From assembly GCF_001399455.2 (NCBI RefSeq), contig NZ_LLEI02000032.1:1-64000 (forward strand): a stretch of DNA of 64,000 bases. Direction: 5' to 3'. The notes under the pieces were generated by a model that saw only the letters and a list, made by a program, of their open reading frames with translations, did not search any database and was not told the origin of the DNA. The position numbers were made by a program, and so were the translations under genes. Numbering within the stretch: the first letter of the stretch is position 1; the number at the start of each line of letters is the position of its first letter. Positions 48,906 to 58,415 of the stretch are shown here, in pieces. The DNA is from Vibrio bivalvicida (GTDB lineage: Bacteria; Pseudomonadota; Gammaproteobacteria; Enterobacterales; Vibrionaceae).

Positions 48906-49086
48906 AGTAGAAACCAATGTTAGGGTTTGATGACCTAAATAATGGTGCTTACTCTACCGATTAAATGCCTTGCCGTGTAGTGTTTAATTGCCAATTAGTG
49001 GTTAAAATATGTAATAAACAAAGGGATAGCTTGATTACTTGTCAGCTATAACGATAATCAAAGTTATCAAGTAAAAGGAATCCAGC

Positions 49087-49653
49087 ATGGCCGATCAAGA
49101 ATTCTTTACCGTTAACCACACAATGACAGTCAATGTCGAAGCCTTGGCTGAGGGCGTGGGGTTCCCAAGTTTTGAAAAGTTTGAAGGAGAAATCCCAGCC
49201 CCATTCATTGTTGCTAGCGAGTTTAGCAATCTTGATTTACTCAACGATAGTGCTCGTAATGAGTTGAAAAACAGTGACTTTAAGCATGTTATCCAATTAT
49301 TAGACACACAAAATTCTAAGCTCAATCTCCTGCTCACTTTTATGCTGTCACAACAAGATGACCCGGCAATGCGCCATTCAACTCACTCGTTTGGAGCAAG
49401 TCAATTTACCTATATTTCAGATCAAGCCGTGAATGTTGATGCTAAGGTCCGAGTTAAATTATTCTTGGAGCATCCTGCTGCTGCGATCTACTGCTATGGA
49501 CACATATCTCAAGTAGAAGCCACTGAAGACACACACCTAGTGACGGTGAAATACGATCTGCTGCGTGATCTCGATGAAGATCTGCTTATCAAAGCAGCTC
49601 TATTTCAACAACAAAAACTCCTTCGTCAGCGCTCACTTAATCGCGACAAATAA
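49087..49653 (+). CDS. PilZ-like protein (PlzB type)
   Basis: A 188-residue cytoplasmic protein that I take to be the V. cholerae PlzB-type PilZ protein from its position before mfd and its size. The c-di-GMP motifs RxxxR and (D/N)xSxxG expected in a functional PilZ domain are not evident, so direct c-di-GMP binding is doubtful. AAAAGGAAT precedes the ATG. It ends 8 bp before mfd, so the two are probably co-transcribed. The family call is weaker than for the neighbours. Confidence 0.6.
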   Translation: MADQEFFTVNHTMTVNVEALAEGVGFPSFEKFEGEIPAPFIVASEFSNLDLLNDSARNELKNSDFKHVIQLLDTQNSKLNLLLTFMLSQQDDPAMRHSTHSFGASQFTYISDQAVNVDAKVRVKLFLEHPAAAIYCYGHISQVEATEDTHLVTVKYDLLRDLDEDLLIKAALFQQQKLLRQRSLNRDK

Positions 49654-49661
49654 ACAGAATT

Positions 49662-52600
49662 ATGCCAAACACATCATTACTTAATCTGGCGTGCTCCGAT
49701 CGCGCCGGAGACAAAAAGCAAATTGGTAACCTTCAAGGGGCAAGTTTAGCCCTAGCCATTGCGGAACTCGCCGAACAACACGGCTCACACACTCTGCTGG
49801 CCGTGCCCGATCCGCAAACTGCTTTAAAGCTGCAACAAGAGCTAGAGCAGTTCACCAAACAAGAGATCTCTCTATTTCCTGACTGGGAAACATTGCCTTA
49901 CGACAGTTTTTCTCCGCACCAAGAGATTATCTCGGATAGAATTTCACGCCTCTATCAGTTACCAACGCAATCTAGTGGGATCACCATCGTTCCGGTGAAT
50001 ACACTGTTGCAACGCCAATCACCTCGCGACTTTTTAATGCAGCATACGCTGATGGTAAAAGTCCGCGATCTTTTCTCGTTAGAAAAGCTACGGATTCAAC
50101 TTGAAAAATCAGGGTATCGCCATGTCGATCAGGTATTTGGTCCAGGCGAATACGCTAGCCGAGGATCGATTTTAGATCTCTTCCCTATGGGGTCAAACGA
50201 CCCTTTCCGCATTGACTTCTTTGATGATGAAATCGACACGATTCGAACCTTTGACCCAGAGAATCAACGTTCGATTGAAGATACCAAAGCAATACGCTTA
50301 CTTCCGGCGCATGAATTTCCAACCTCCGAGAGTGCGATAGAAGATTTTCGGATTCGCTGGCGTCAACGCTTCGAAGCACGCCGTGAACCTGAATCAGTCT
50401 ACATGCAGGTATCGAAAGGAACATGGCCTGCAGGTATTGAATACTGGCAACCGCTGTTTTTTGAACATACAGAAACGTTGTTCGATTACATTCCAGATAC
50501 CACGCTATTACTCACGGTAGGTCAGATTGAACCCGCCATTGATACCTTCTTGGACGATGTCGATTATCGCTATGATCAACGAAAAGTTGACCCATTGCGT
50601 CCACTTCTTCCACCACAAGAGCTGTGGCTAAGGAAAGATGAACTGTTCAGCCAATTTAAGCTGTTGCCTCAAGTACAGTTGTTTGTAGATCCAGTCAGTG
50701 AAAAACAAGGTCGCTGCAACCCTGCCCTCTCTGCCTTGCCAGAACTTGCGGTGCAGCATCAAAACAAAGAGCCTATGGCTGCGCTGCGCCATTTCAGTGA
50801 AACTTTCCAAGGTCAGATTGTCTTTTCTGTTGAATCAGAAGGTCGCCGTGAAGCACTTTTAGAGCTGTTGCAACGTATCAAGTTAAAGCCTCAAGAGAGC
50901 GGTAACTTACAAGAAGCGCTAAACAGTGGTAACAAGTTCTGTTTGGTTCTGGGTGCTGCGGAGCATGGCTTTGTCTTTGGTGACGAACAAGTCGCACTTA
51001 TCTGCGAAAGTGATTTACTAGGCGATCGCGTCATTCAGCGCCGCCGAAAAGATCGAAAAACAACCAATAGCGATGCGGTTATTCGTAACCTTGCCGAGCT
51101 TCAGCCTGGGCAGCCAGTCGTTCATATTGACCACGGTATTGGCCGTTATATTGGTTTGCAAACCTTAGAGGCCGGAGGATTAACAACAGAGTACGTCACA
51201 CTCGAATACCAAAATGAGGCTAAGCTCTACGTTCCTGTTGCTTCACTTAATTTGATAAGTCGCTACTCTGGTGGCGCAGAGGAAGGCGCACCACTGCATA
51301 GACTGGGTGGTGAAGCGTGGGTGAAAGCTCGTAGAAAAGCGGCAGAGAAGGTACGTGATGTTGCGGCTGAACTGCTTGATGTCTACGCTAAACGCGAACT
51401 AAAACCCGGCTACAAATTTGCGCTAGATCGTGGACAATACGCCACGTTCAAAGCGGGTTTCCCATTTGAAGAAACCGATGACCAGTCAATGACGATCAAT
51501 GCCGTAATGTCTGACATGTGCCAAGCTAAAGCGATGGATCGACTAGTTTGTGGTGATGTAGGCTTTGGTAAAACTGAGGTAGCAATGCGCGCTGCTTTTG
51601 TTGCCACCGACAATAGTAAGCAAGTGGCAGTCTTAGTTCCGACAACGTTACTCGCTCAACAACACTTTGAGAACTTCCGCGATCGTTTTGCTAACCTACC
51701 GATTCGTGTTGAAGTACTGTCTCGTTTCAAAACCGCCAAAGAACAAAAGCAAGTCCTGCAAGATATTGAAGATGGCAAAGTCGATCTGGTCGTCGGCACT
51801 CATAAGCTACTTTCAAACGACATCAAGTTTAAAGATCTAGGTCTGCTTATTGTCGATGAGGAGCATCGATTTGGCGTACGCCAAAAAGAGAAGATGAAAG
51901 CGATGCGTGCAGATGTCGATATCTTAACGCTTACCGCGACACCGATTCCGCGCACCTTGAATATGGCAATGAGTGGCATGCGTGACCTTTCTATCATCGC
52001 CACCCCACCAGCCCGACGTCTTGCGATTAAAACCTTTGTCAGACAACAAGATGATGCCGTAGTGCGTGAAGCAGTACTGCGTGAGATCATGCGTGGTGGT
52101 CAGGTCTACTTCCTGCACAATCAAGTAGATACGATTGAAAAAGTCGCTGCTGATCTAGAGAAGCTGATCCCAGAAGCTCGAGTGACTGTCGCGCACGGTC
52201 AAATGCGCGAAAGAGAACTCGAACGAATCATGAACGATTTCTACCATCAGCGCTTCAACCTTCTGGTGTGTACCACCATTATCGAAACCGGTATCGATGT
52301 ACCAACAGCGAATACCATCATCATGAACAGAGCTGACAACCTAGGTTTGGCTCAGCTCCACCAGTTGCGTGGTCGAGTGGGTCGCTCCCATCACCAAGCA
52401 TATGCGTACTTACTCACTCCACATCCGAAAGCGATGACTAAAGATGCGATTAAACGTCTTGACGCAATTGCATCACTCGAAGACTTAGGCGCAGGCTTTA
52501 CTCTAGCCACCCACGACTTAGAGATTCGTGGCGCTGGTGAGTTACTCGGTGACGAGCAAAGTGGTCAAATACAATCGGTTGGTTTTACATTGTATATGGA

Positions 52601-53123
52601 GATGTTAGAGCAAGCTGTAGAAGCACTAAAAGAAGGTAAAGAGCCATCTCTAGATGAGCTATTACGCGACCAAACCGAAGTCGAGATGCGTCTGCCTGCC
52701 CTGTTACCTGACGACTACATCCCAGATATTAATACGCGACTATCGATGTATAAGCAGATTGCTAGTGTCAGTAGTGAAGACGAGTTGGGCGAGTTGAAAA
52801 TTGAGTTGATTGACCGCTTTGGTTTATTGCCAGATGCGACCAAAAATTTGCTCTCTGTCGCTAAACTAAAACTGCAAGCAGCCGCACTGAAAGTGAAGAA
52901 AGTTGAAGCCCACGACAAAGGTGGCTTTATCGAATTCTATCCAGATGCTGACATTAACCCTATGTATTTGGTTAAACTATTGCAATCTCAACCACAAAAA
53001 TTCGCAATGGATGGACCCACAAAGTTCAAGTTTACGATACCATTAGTAGATAGACGTAAACGCATCCAGTTTGTTAGTGACATGCTGGGTGAATTCCAGC
53101 AAAATTTATTGCCCAAAACGTAA
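49662..53123 (+). CDS. mfd: Transcription-repair coupling factor Mfd
   Basis: A 1153-residue ATP-dependent translocase that removes stalled RNA polymerase and recruits UvrA. Domains in order are the UvrB-like N-terminal region, RNA-polymerase-interaction domain (near residues 480-560), the motor with Walker A GDVGFGKTE at about 631 and DEEH at about 732, helicase motif VI region QLRGRVGRSHHQAYAYLL, and the C-terminal TRCF domain. Length is standard. The start follows the PilZ-like gene by 8 bp. Confidence 0.98.
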   Translation: MPNTSLLNLACSDRAGDKKQIGNLQGASLALAIAELAEQHGSHTLLAVPDPQTALKLQQELEQFTKQEISLFPDWETLPYDSFSPHQEIISDRISRLYQLPTQSSGITIVPVNTLLQRQSPRDFLMQHTLMVKVRDLFSLEKLRIQLEKSGYRHVDQVFGPGEYASRGSILDLFPMGSNDPFRIDFFDDEIDTIRTFDPENQRSIEDTKAIRLLPAHEFPTSESAIEDFRIRWRQRFEARREPESVYMQVSKGTWPAGIEYWQPLFFEHTETLFDYIPDTTLLLTVGQIEPAIDTFLDDVDYRYDQRKVDPLRPLLPPQELWLRKDELFSQFKLLPQVQLFVDPVSEKQGRCNPALSALPELAVQHQNKEPMAALRHFSETFQGQIVFSVESEGRREALLELLQRIKLKPQESGNLQEALNSGNKFCLVLGAAEHGFVFGDEQVALICESDLLGDRVIQRRRKDRKTTNSDAVIRNLAELQPGQPVVHIDHGIGRYIGLQTLEAGGLTTEYVTLEYQNEAKLYVPVASLNLISRYSGGAEEGAPLHRLGGEAWVKARRKAAEKVRDVAAELLDVYAKRELKPGYKFALDRGQYATFKAGFPFEETDDQSMTINAVMSDMCQAKAMDRLVCGDVGFGKTEVAMRAAFVATDNSKQVAVLVPTTLLAQQHFENFRDRFANLPIRVEVLSRFKTAKEQKQVLQDIEDGKVDLVVGTHKLLSNDIKFKDLGLLIVDEEHRFGVRQKEKMKAMRADVDILTLTATPIPRTLNMAMSGMRDLSIIATPPARRLAIKTFVRQQDDAVVREAVLREIMRGGQVYFLHNQVDTIEKVAADLEKLIPEARVTVAHGQMRERELERIMNDFYHQRFNLLVCTTIIETGIDVPTANTIIMNRADNLGLAQLHQLRGRVGRSHHQAYAYLLTPHPKAMTKDAIKRLDAIASLEDLGAGFTLATHDLEIRGAGELLGDEQSGQIQSVGFTLYMEMLEQAVEALKEGKEPSLDELLRDQTEVEMRLPALLPDDYIPDINTRLSMYKQIASVSSEDELGELKIELIDRFGLLPDATKNLLSVAKLKLQAAALKVKKVEAHDKGGFIEFYPDADINPMYLVKLLQSQPQKFAMDGPTKFKFTIPLVDRRKRIQFVSDMLGEFQQNLLPKT

Positions 53124-53169
53124 AGCCAAAATTAGATTGGGGTGCCTTGCACCTCATTATGGAGTTGTA

Positions 53170-53940
53170 ATGAATAAACTGATCCCGCTGCTGCTCATGC
53201 TTGTTGCGATGCCGTCTATGGCGCAGCGTCAATTCGATATCGAAGTGATCATTTTTAAACGCGCCGTTGACGCAGAGCAAACTGCCGAGTCATGGCCTGA
53301 AAAAGTAACCAAGATTGATCTTGAAAGAGCAGCCTCTTTCGGTGATGTAAGCTACCGCAATAAGAAGGGCGTCAAAATGCTGCCCGCTTCCGAATACGCA
53401 CTCAATGATGAGGTCAAAAAGCTCAATCAGCACGCAGGGTTCAAGGTGCTCATGCATAAAGCTTGGCGCCAAGGAGATCAAGGCCGTTTCGGTGCACCAA
53501 TCTTTCATGTTCAAGCAGGCCGCGATTACTCAGGCCAATTTAACCCTGACGGCTCTATGATTGAGGCGAATCAAAGCCAGGTTTTAGAAGGGATTACCGA
53601 AGAGAGTATTCCTAAATCCCTGTATCAACTCGACGGAAAGCTTCAAATCTACGTTGAGCACTATTTATATGCCGATGTCGAGCTTGACCTGAAAACACCA
53701 AGTGTTAAAGATGTCACTTTGGAACAACATCAACCTGAAGTGTTCAGCTCTGAACCTTCCAGCGATAGTCAGGTTGTCCAAGTAGGCTTGATGGAAGACG
53801 TGACGCCAACGGTCCATAAAGTCGAATTCTTGAAAAGCTATCGCTTTGACCAAAAACGTCGAATGCGCAGTACCGAAACTCATTTCCTCGATCATCCGTT
53901 AATGGGAGTGATCATCCAAGTACGTCGCGTTAATCAATAG
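53170..53940 (+). CDS. csiV: CsiV-like peptidoglycan-binding factor
   Basis: A 256-residue protein with a signal peptide cleaved after SMA near residue 17, so periplasmic. The mature part begins with QFDIEVIIFKR, a start shared by CsiV, a Vibrio protein reported to bind peptidoglycan and to be needed for PBP1A-dependent wall synthesis. I identify it from that start, the length and the position after mfd; no search was possible. Start at ATG 53170 has GGAG 5 nt upstream; the longer frame overlaps mfd and is rejected. Its terminator abuts the next gene. Confidence 0.7.
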   Translation: MNKLIPLLLMLVAMPSMAQRQFDIEVIIFKRAVDAEQTAESWPEKVTKIDLERAASFGDVSYRNKKGVKMLPASEYALNDEVKKLNQHAGFKVLMHKAWRQGDQGRFGAPIFHVQAGRDYSGQFNPDGSMIEANQSQVLEGITEESIPKSLYQLDGKLQIYVEHYLYADVELDLKTPSVKDVTLEQHQPEVFSSEPSSDSQVVQVGLMEDVTPTVHKVEFLKSYRFDQKRRMRSTETHFLDHPLMGVIIQVRRVNQ

Positions 53941-53946
53941 TCAAGT

Positions 53947-53968
53947 AAGCCCTCCAGCGAGGGCTTTT
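53947..53968 (+). terminator. Terminator of csiV overlapping the next ribosome site
   Basis: AAGCCCTC-CAGC-GAGGGCTT is followed by TT. The right arm GAGGGC is also the only Shine-Dalgarno-like sequence for the GNAT gene starting at 53973. Confidence 0.8.
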
Positions 53969-53972
53969 GCTT

Positions 53973-54518
53973 ATGAGTCCAGATTACCAAATCGTCACCC
54001 CGCACCTAATCCTGCGCTTAATTTCTAGTGATGAAAGCAGCGCTTTGCAGGACTGTGTCGTTCACTCTCCAAGCCTTCATCGATGGATTGACTGGTGCCA
54101 TAGTGAATTTTCTCTCGATGATGCCGAGCGTTTTATTCTTGCAACTCGTTTAAATTGGGTAAAGTCTGAGGCTTATGGCTTTGGTGTGTTCTGCCGTTCG
54201 AGTGATAAGCTACTGGGCATGGTCGCGATCAATGAACTCTACCACACCTTTAATATGGCAAGTATCGGATATTGGATTACAGATGAATCTCAAGGACAAG
54301 GAATTGGTGTAAATGCTGTCAATGCTTTGATTGAGTTTTGTTTTTCTCAACTCAAGCTAACACGATTAGAGGTAGTCTGCGACCCAGACAACCTACCTAG
54401 TCAAAAACTGATTGAGTCTTGCGGCGGTGTTTTTGAATCAAAGGCGAGGAATCGCTTTATCTTTAATGGTAAGCCTAAGACTGGCCTTGTCTATTCAGTT
54501 ACTCCCGATTCGCAATGA
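53973..54518 (+). CDS. GNAT-family N-acetyltransferase (RimJ/RimL-like)
   Basis: A 181-residue GNAT acetyltransferase. The acetyl-CoA-binding motif A is near residues 100-125 (YWITDESQGQGIGVNAV), and the beginning HLILRLI is typical of the RimJ/RimL group. Substrates may be protein N-termini or small amines; the sequence cannot tell. I chose ATG 53973; an in-frame TTG lies at 53967. Its ribosome site falls within the terminator hairpin of csiV, so translation after readthrough may be limited. Confidence 0.88.
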   Translation: MSPDYQIVTPHLILRLISSDESSALQDCVVHSPSLHRWIDWCHSEFSLDDAERFILATRLNWVKSEAYGFGVFCRSSDKLLGMVAINELYHTFNMASIGYWITDESQGQGIGVNAVNALIEFCFSQLKLTRLEVVCDPDNLPSQKLIESCGGVFESKARNRFIFNGKPKTGLVYSVTPDSQ

Positions 54519-54531
54519 ATTCCATTGATAT

Positions 54532-54559
54532 AAAAAAGAGCGCCACTGCGCTCTTTTTT
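54532..54559. terminator. Bidirectional terminator, GNAT gene / ndh
   Basis: AAAAAAGAGCGC-CACT-GCGCTCTTTTTT lies between convergent genes. Confidence 0.96.
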
Positions 54560-54573
54560 AGTTTGCTGTTTTG

Positions 54574-55863
54574 TTAGTGAAGCTTAAGGTTAGGTCGTAA
54601 TACTCGATTGATGCGACCCATAAGGATAATCAAACCTGTCTTAAACACCCCGTGCAGAGCCATTTGATGCAGGCGGTACAAGGAGATATACACAACACGT
54701 GCAATGCGCCCTTCAACCATCATTGAGCCTTTGGTTAGGTTACCCATTAGGCTGCCTACCGTCGAGAAACGACTCAATGACACTAAGGAGCCTTTGTCCT
54801 TGTAGATGTAAGGCTTCATTTCGCGGCCATTTAGCTTAGCAACAATATTGGCAAAAGCTCGACTCGACATCTGATGCGCAGCTTGGGCACGCGGTGGAAC
54901 AAATGAACCGTCCGCTTGAGTGCACTGTGCCAAATCTCCAATCACGAAGATATCGTCATCACGGGTTGTTTGTAGGGTGTCTTTTACCACTAACTGGTTG
55001 ATACGGTTGGTTTCTAGACCAGCTAAATCTTTAATAAAGTCTGGAGCTTTGATGCCCGCAGCCCACACCATGATCTGAGCTGAGATCTTGTCACCATCTT
55101 TGGTAACCAAGCCATCTTGATCTGCTTGAGTCACCATGGTAGCAGTACGCACATTAACGCCCAACTTAGTAAGCTCTTGGTGCGCTGCAGCTGAAATACG
55201 CGGTGGAAGAGCGGGAAGAATGCGTTCACCTGCTTCAACAAGGTTTACATTCAGTTTGCTGGAATCTAGGTCGCCAAAACCATAGGTGCGTAATTCTTTC
55301 ACCGCGTTGTGCAATTCGGCTGAAAGCTCTACACCGGTAGCTCCTGCACCAACAATCGCGATATCTACCGTGCCATTACCGTTTTTCGCGTGTAATTTAA
55401 GAAATTCGTTGTTCATTTCGGTACGGAAACGGTGCGCTTGCTCTGGGCTATCGAGGAAAATACAGTGCTCGCGGACACCCGGAGTATTGAAATCATTAGA
55501 CGTCGAGCCAATTGCCATAACGAGAATGTCGTATTCAAGCTCACGGCTAGGCATTAAAAGTTCGCCACTGTCATCTTTCAGCTCGTGCAACTTAATCACT
55601 TTGCGCTCGCGATCGATGTCTTCTAAGCTACCCATTTGAAAATCAAAATGATGGTTTTTCGCATGAGCACGATAGCTCAACGCATCGACACCCTCATCAA
55701 GAGAACCTGTCGCAACCTCGTGCAACAGAGGCTTCCATAAGTGGCTCGCTTTGCGATCAACCAAAGTGACTTTAGCGCGCCCTTTACGGCCGAGCGTACG
55801 ACCTAGTTTGGTTACAAGCTCTAAACCGCCTGCACCGCCGCCTACTACGATAATTCGTGTCAC
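54574..55863 (-). CDS. ndh: NADH dehydrogenase type II (Ndh)
   Basis: A 429-residue single-subunit, non-proton-pumping NADH:quinone oxidoreductase on the inner membrane. FAD-binding [11 protein letters not shown] at residues 5-15, NADH-binding [10 protein letters not shown] near 173 and DLAQC near 305 are present. The hydrophobic, basic C-terminus anchors it to the membrane. I chose the GTG at 55863 ([10 protein letters not shown]), with GAGGA upstream; the longer frame to 55962 lacks support. A perfect FNR box lies 219 nt upstream. Confidence 0.96.
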   Translation of the reverse strand: MTRIIVVGGGAGGLELVTKLGRTLGRKGRAKVTLVDRKASHLWKPLLHEVATGSLDEGVDALSYRAHAKNHHFDFQMGSLEDIDRERKVIKLHELKDDSGELLMPSRELEYDILVMAIGSTSNDFNTPGVREHCIFLDSPEQAHRFRTEMNNEFLKLHAKNGNGTVDIAIVGAGATGVELSAELHNAVKELRTYGFGDLDSSKLNVNLVEAGERILPALPPRISAAAHQELTKLGVNVRTATMVTQADQDGLVTKDGDKISAQIMVWAAGIKAPDFIKDLAGLETNRINQLVVKDTLQTTRDDDIFVIGDLAQCTQADGSFVPPRAQAAHQMSSRAFANIVAKLNGREMKPYIYKDKGSLVSLSRFSTVGSLMGNLTKGSMMVEGRIARVVYISLYRLHQMALHGVFKTGLIILMGRINRVLRPNLKLH

Positions 55864-56081
55864 AGCTACTTCCTCAAAAAATAAATAAAACTGAATCGAG
55901 TCGATATTCGCCTCGATGAAATTCTGTATTTTTGGTCTAGGGCGACTTTCCTTCGCTGACACCAGACCTAGAGGGTCAGATAATATGACACGCTTATTGG
56001 ATAAATGAGCCTAATCACTCAATGCTACGATTTTGATGTAGCTCATAAATGGGCAAGTTTTTTACTCGCTCTCAATTTTTT

Positions 56082-56095
56082 TTGATATTTATCAA
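56082..56095. promoter_or_regulatory. FNR-binding site of ndh
   Basis: TTGAT-ATTT-ATCAA is a perfect match to the consensus inside a longer A/T-flanked dyad. FNR represses ndh without oxygen in E. coli, and the same role is likely here. Confidence 0.85.
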
Positions 56096-56197
56096 AAATT
56101 TTGTAGTGAGTTCATTATATAGGGCAAACCATCTGGTGCAACTAAAGATTGCCGTTATTTCAGCAAAATTTGTAGGGAATAGAGTCGATTGAACAAT

Positions 56198-56225
56198 AAA
56201 AAAGCGACAGAGCCTACTCTGTCGC
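56198..56225 (-). terminator. Rho-independent terminator of ycfP
   Basis: GCGACAGAG-TAGG-CTCTGTCGC is followed by TTTTTT on the minus strand. Confidence 0.95.
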
Positions 56226-56256
56226 CTATATATTAGAAATCTATAAAAACTAGCGT

Positions 56257-56799
56257 TTAGTTTGCGTCTTTAAACGTCTTCATTGTCTGTAGATGCTGAG
56301 AGATCTTTTTAAACTTATGGGTTTGCACCTCATCCCAGATGATACTGTAGTACTTCTCTAGTTCAGCTGCCGTTTTGCTGTTGTCATGAACTTCATCTTG
56401 TTTAGACAAAATCACTAAGCAGCGATCTTTGTTCTTGGTTCTGAACTCTGACACACATTTAGTCGCGATATCTTCATACTCTTCTGGTCGGTCAATACGC
56501 CCTTGCATAGTGAGTTCTGGATGCAAGTTGGGGTTAAAGATAACCTGCTTAATCCCACACAAAAAGCCCACTCGCTCTGACCAATAACCACCAAGACCAA
56601 CACCACAAATGATAGGGTCTTTATCTGGCGACTGCTCGATCACTTTATGCACTTCTTTCAACAAATGCTGCATATCATGCTTTGGATGGAGAGTACTGTA
56701 ATTTATGAATCGTACATCATCGTCAATAAATTGAAGTTGAAGCACTTTTTCATGGTTGCCCGGACTGGTCGAATCAAAACCGTGTAAATAGATAATCAT
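56257..56799 (-). CDS. ycfP: YcfP family esterase-like protein
   Basis: A 180-residue UPF0227 protein of alpha/beta-hydrolase type. The N-terminal IYLHGFDS motif is the oxyanion-loop region. The nucleophile elbow is GVGLGGYW, with no serine at the usual position, as in E. coli YcfP to my recollection, so catalysis is uncertain. GAGGGA precedes the ATG. It lies downstream of the thiK-like gene by 100 bp. In E. coli nagZ lies between those two genes; it is absent here. Confidence 0.9.
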   Translation of the reverse strand: MIIYLHGFDSTSPGNHEKVLQLQFIDDDVRFINYSTLHPKHDMQHLLKEVHKVIEQSPDKDPIICGVGLGGYWSERVGFLCGIKQVIFNPNLHPELTMQGRIDRPEEYEDIATKCVSEFRTKNKDRCLVILSKQDEVHDNSKTAAELEKYYSIIWDEVQTHKFKKISQHLQTMKTFKDAN

Positions 56800-56899
56800 T
56801 GTAATTCCCTCGATCCTCGTGATTTAAATCTACCATGAAAAATAAGGTTTAAAAGCTCACTCAATGAGTTTAAGGTTGCGGAACTATCAAACAGTGATC

Positions 56900-57754
56900 T
56901 TAGCTGCAAATTATTTCTTTTAGTTTATGCGCCTGGGCTAAATATTGTTCATCACCCCATAACTGGTGCGCTAACAGATACCAAAGCATCGCCATCATCA
57001 TTGCTCTCGGTTGCCAAGCCATGACACCTTCAACCCAATCATCGACACCTTCTATGCCTCTAAGCTGGCAATAACGATACACCGCCTCCAAAGGCTTCTC
57101 CTCTGTCACGCCAATCGACAAGGTAAGATCTAAACGCGGGTCCGCAACAGCGGCATACTCCCAATCAATGACCTTGTTGCCAACCTCCGTTTTCACCATG
57201 TTGTATCCTGCTAGATCAAAATGGCACAACGTATGACCCACATCCGCTAAGCTCGGAGCACAGCGCCACTTATTGTAGATCGAAATATAAGGCTCTACTT
57301 TGTATTGCTCATCAAGAAGCATCCAATAGTGATCCACTCGTGCTGTATAATTGAAAGGAGCGACGGGGACACGCTGAGTGTCAATGTCATGAATAGCAAT
57401 CATGGTCTTAAGCAGTGAATCGAACGGCAGACCGTGGATTAACGACTCTCCCTCAATCCATGTCACTAATAACCCTTGATCATTAATATGCACGGCTTGA
57501 GGAGCAAATGCATAAGGCTCTATCGCGGTTAGTATTTGGTATTCTTGAAAACGAGAGATTGAGAAGGCTTTGGTGATATTGGTATTTGGCCGCCAAACAA
57601 ATGCTTGACCGTCTGAAGCAACCACTTTCCAGCAGCGGTTAGTCAACCCCCCTGTTAGCGTTTGAGCATAATCAGGGGGAATAGAAAAGAAGTGTTCTAG
57701 TGACAATAATGACCGATCGAGTTGGCATGCTTCACTCCACGACATTCGCGCCAT
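56900..57754 (-). CDS. ThiK-like phosphotransferase
   Basis: A 284-residue protein of the aminoglycoside-phosphotransferase/choline-kinase fold. The N-terminal GGLTNRCWKV loop, the catalytic HFDLAGYN (HxDxxxxN) near residue 178 and the metal-binding DWEYA are present. Position in the lpoB-ycfP cluster matches E. coli thiK, thiamine kinase, but I cannot confirm the substrate from sequence. AGGAG precedes the ATG by 6 nt. It follows lpoB by 31 bp. Confidence 0.82.
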   Translation of the reverse strand: MARMSWSEACQLDRSLLSLEHFFSIPPDYAQTLTGGLTNRCWKVVASDGQAFVWRPNTNITKAFSISRFQEYQILTAIEPYAFAPQAVHINDQGLLVTWIEGESLIHGLPFDSLLKTMIAIHDIDTQRVPVAPFNYTARVDHYWMLLDEQYKVEPYISIYNKWRCAPSLADVGHTLCHFDLAGYNMVKTEVGNKVIDWEYAAVADPRLDLTLSIGVTEEKPLEAVYRYCQLRGIEGVDDWVEGVMAWQPRAMMMAMLWYLLAHQLWGDEQYLAQAHKLKEIICS

Positions 57755-57785
57755 AGTTCACTCCTCTTGTTACATAAAGCTCAGA

Positions 57786-58376
57786 TTATAGACCTAGGAA
57801 GCTTTTCGATTCTTGCTTGCGGATTTCTGTCTCGTCAGCCCACTCAATAAGACCCGTTTCCAGATCCATCAAACGCATTGTCATCTTGTAATAAACGTCT
57901 TTATCACTACCTGCGTTCTTATTGATGCTTGATAGGTTTCCGTAAAGCATGTATTGCGCACCAACCATTTTACCAAACTGTATGGCTGTACTTTGATTCA
58001 CAAGCTCATCGTCATTTTGGAAGTTTAGCTGTTCACGTACTGACTCTACGCGATCCATATCGACAAAACGGAATTTACCAGAATTCAGCATCTTAGTACT
58101 GATTGAATCCGTAATTGACTCGGTATCGATATGTTCGCTGGTTTTGTTTTTAATGCGTTCAACAAACACGATCGGACGCGAATCACGAGTGATTGCGGCA
58201 ACAGAGCCCGAAATCATCATACTATCGACCATTTCACCGGCAATTTTTTGCAAGTCTGTCGAACCAAAATCAATCGTTGTTGTTTCTACAGCTTGAGCGT
58301 CGCCATAGCTCACTTGGTTAGAACAGCCACCAAGCACTACAGCCAAACCAAGTAATGCAATTACACTTTTTTTCAT
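57786..58376 (-). CDS. lpoB: Penicillin-binding protein activator LpoB
   Basis: A 196-residue outer-membrane lipoprotein that reaches through peptidoglycan to activate PBP1B. The lipobox is LGGC with the acylated Cys at residue 18. The mature domain has the LpoB fold (VGAQYMLYGNLSSI, DLETGLIEWADETEIRK). The linker between lipobox and domain is short compared with E. coli LpoB. AAGGAA precedes the ATG. It lies between ycfL and the thiK-like gene as in enterobacteria. Confidence 0.92.
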   Translation of the reverse strand: MKKSVIALLGLAVVLGGCSNQVSYGDAQAVETTTIDFGSTDLQKIAGEMVDSMMISGSVAAITRDSRPIVFVERIKNKTSEHIDTESITDSISTKMLNSGKFRFVDMDRVESVREQLNFQNDDELVNQSTAIQFGKMVGAQYMLYGNLSSINKNAGSDKDVYYKMTMRLMDLETGLIEWADETEIRKQESKSFLGL

Positions 58377-58415
58377 TGTCGGTTCCTTAGGATATCCTTT
58401 AGTTACTTCTTAAAA

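Larger units (their letters stand above)
55864..56256 (-). other. 393-bp interval between ycfP and ndh
   Basis: No gene is visible. It contains the ycfP terminator (56198-56225), a perfect FNR box (56082-56095) and the ndh promoter, which was not located precisely. The large gap and the terminator show that ndh is transcribed separately from ycfP. Confidence 0.6.

Noticed and set aside
53071..53169. An N-terminal extension of the CsiV-like protein overlapping the end of mfd
   Set aside because: The extension is coded within mfd in another frame, and a signal peptide with a good ribosome site begins at 53170.
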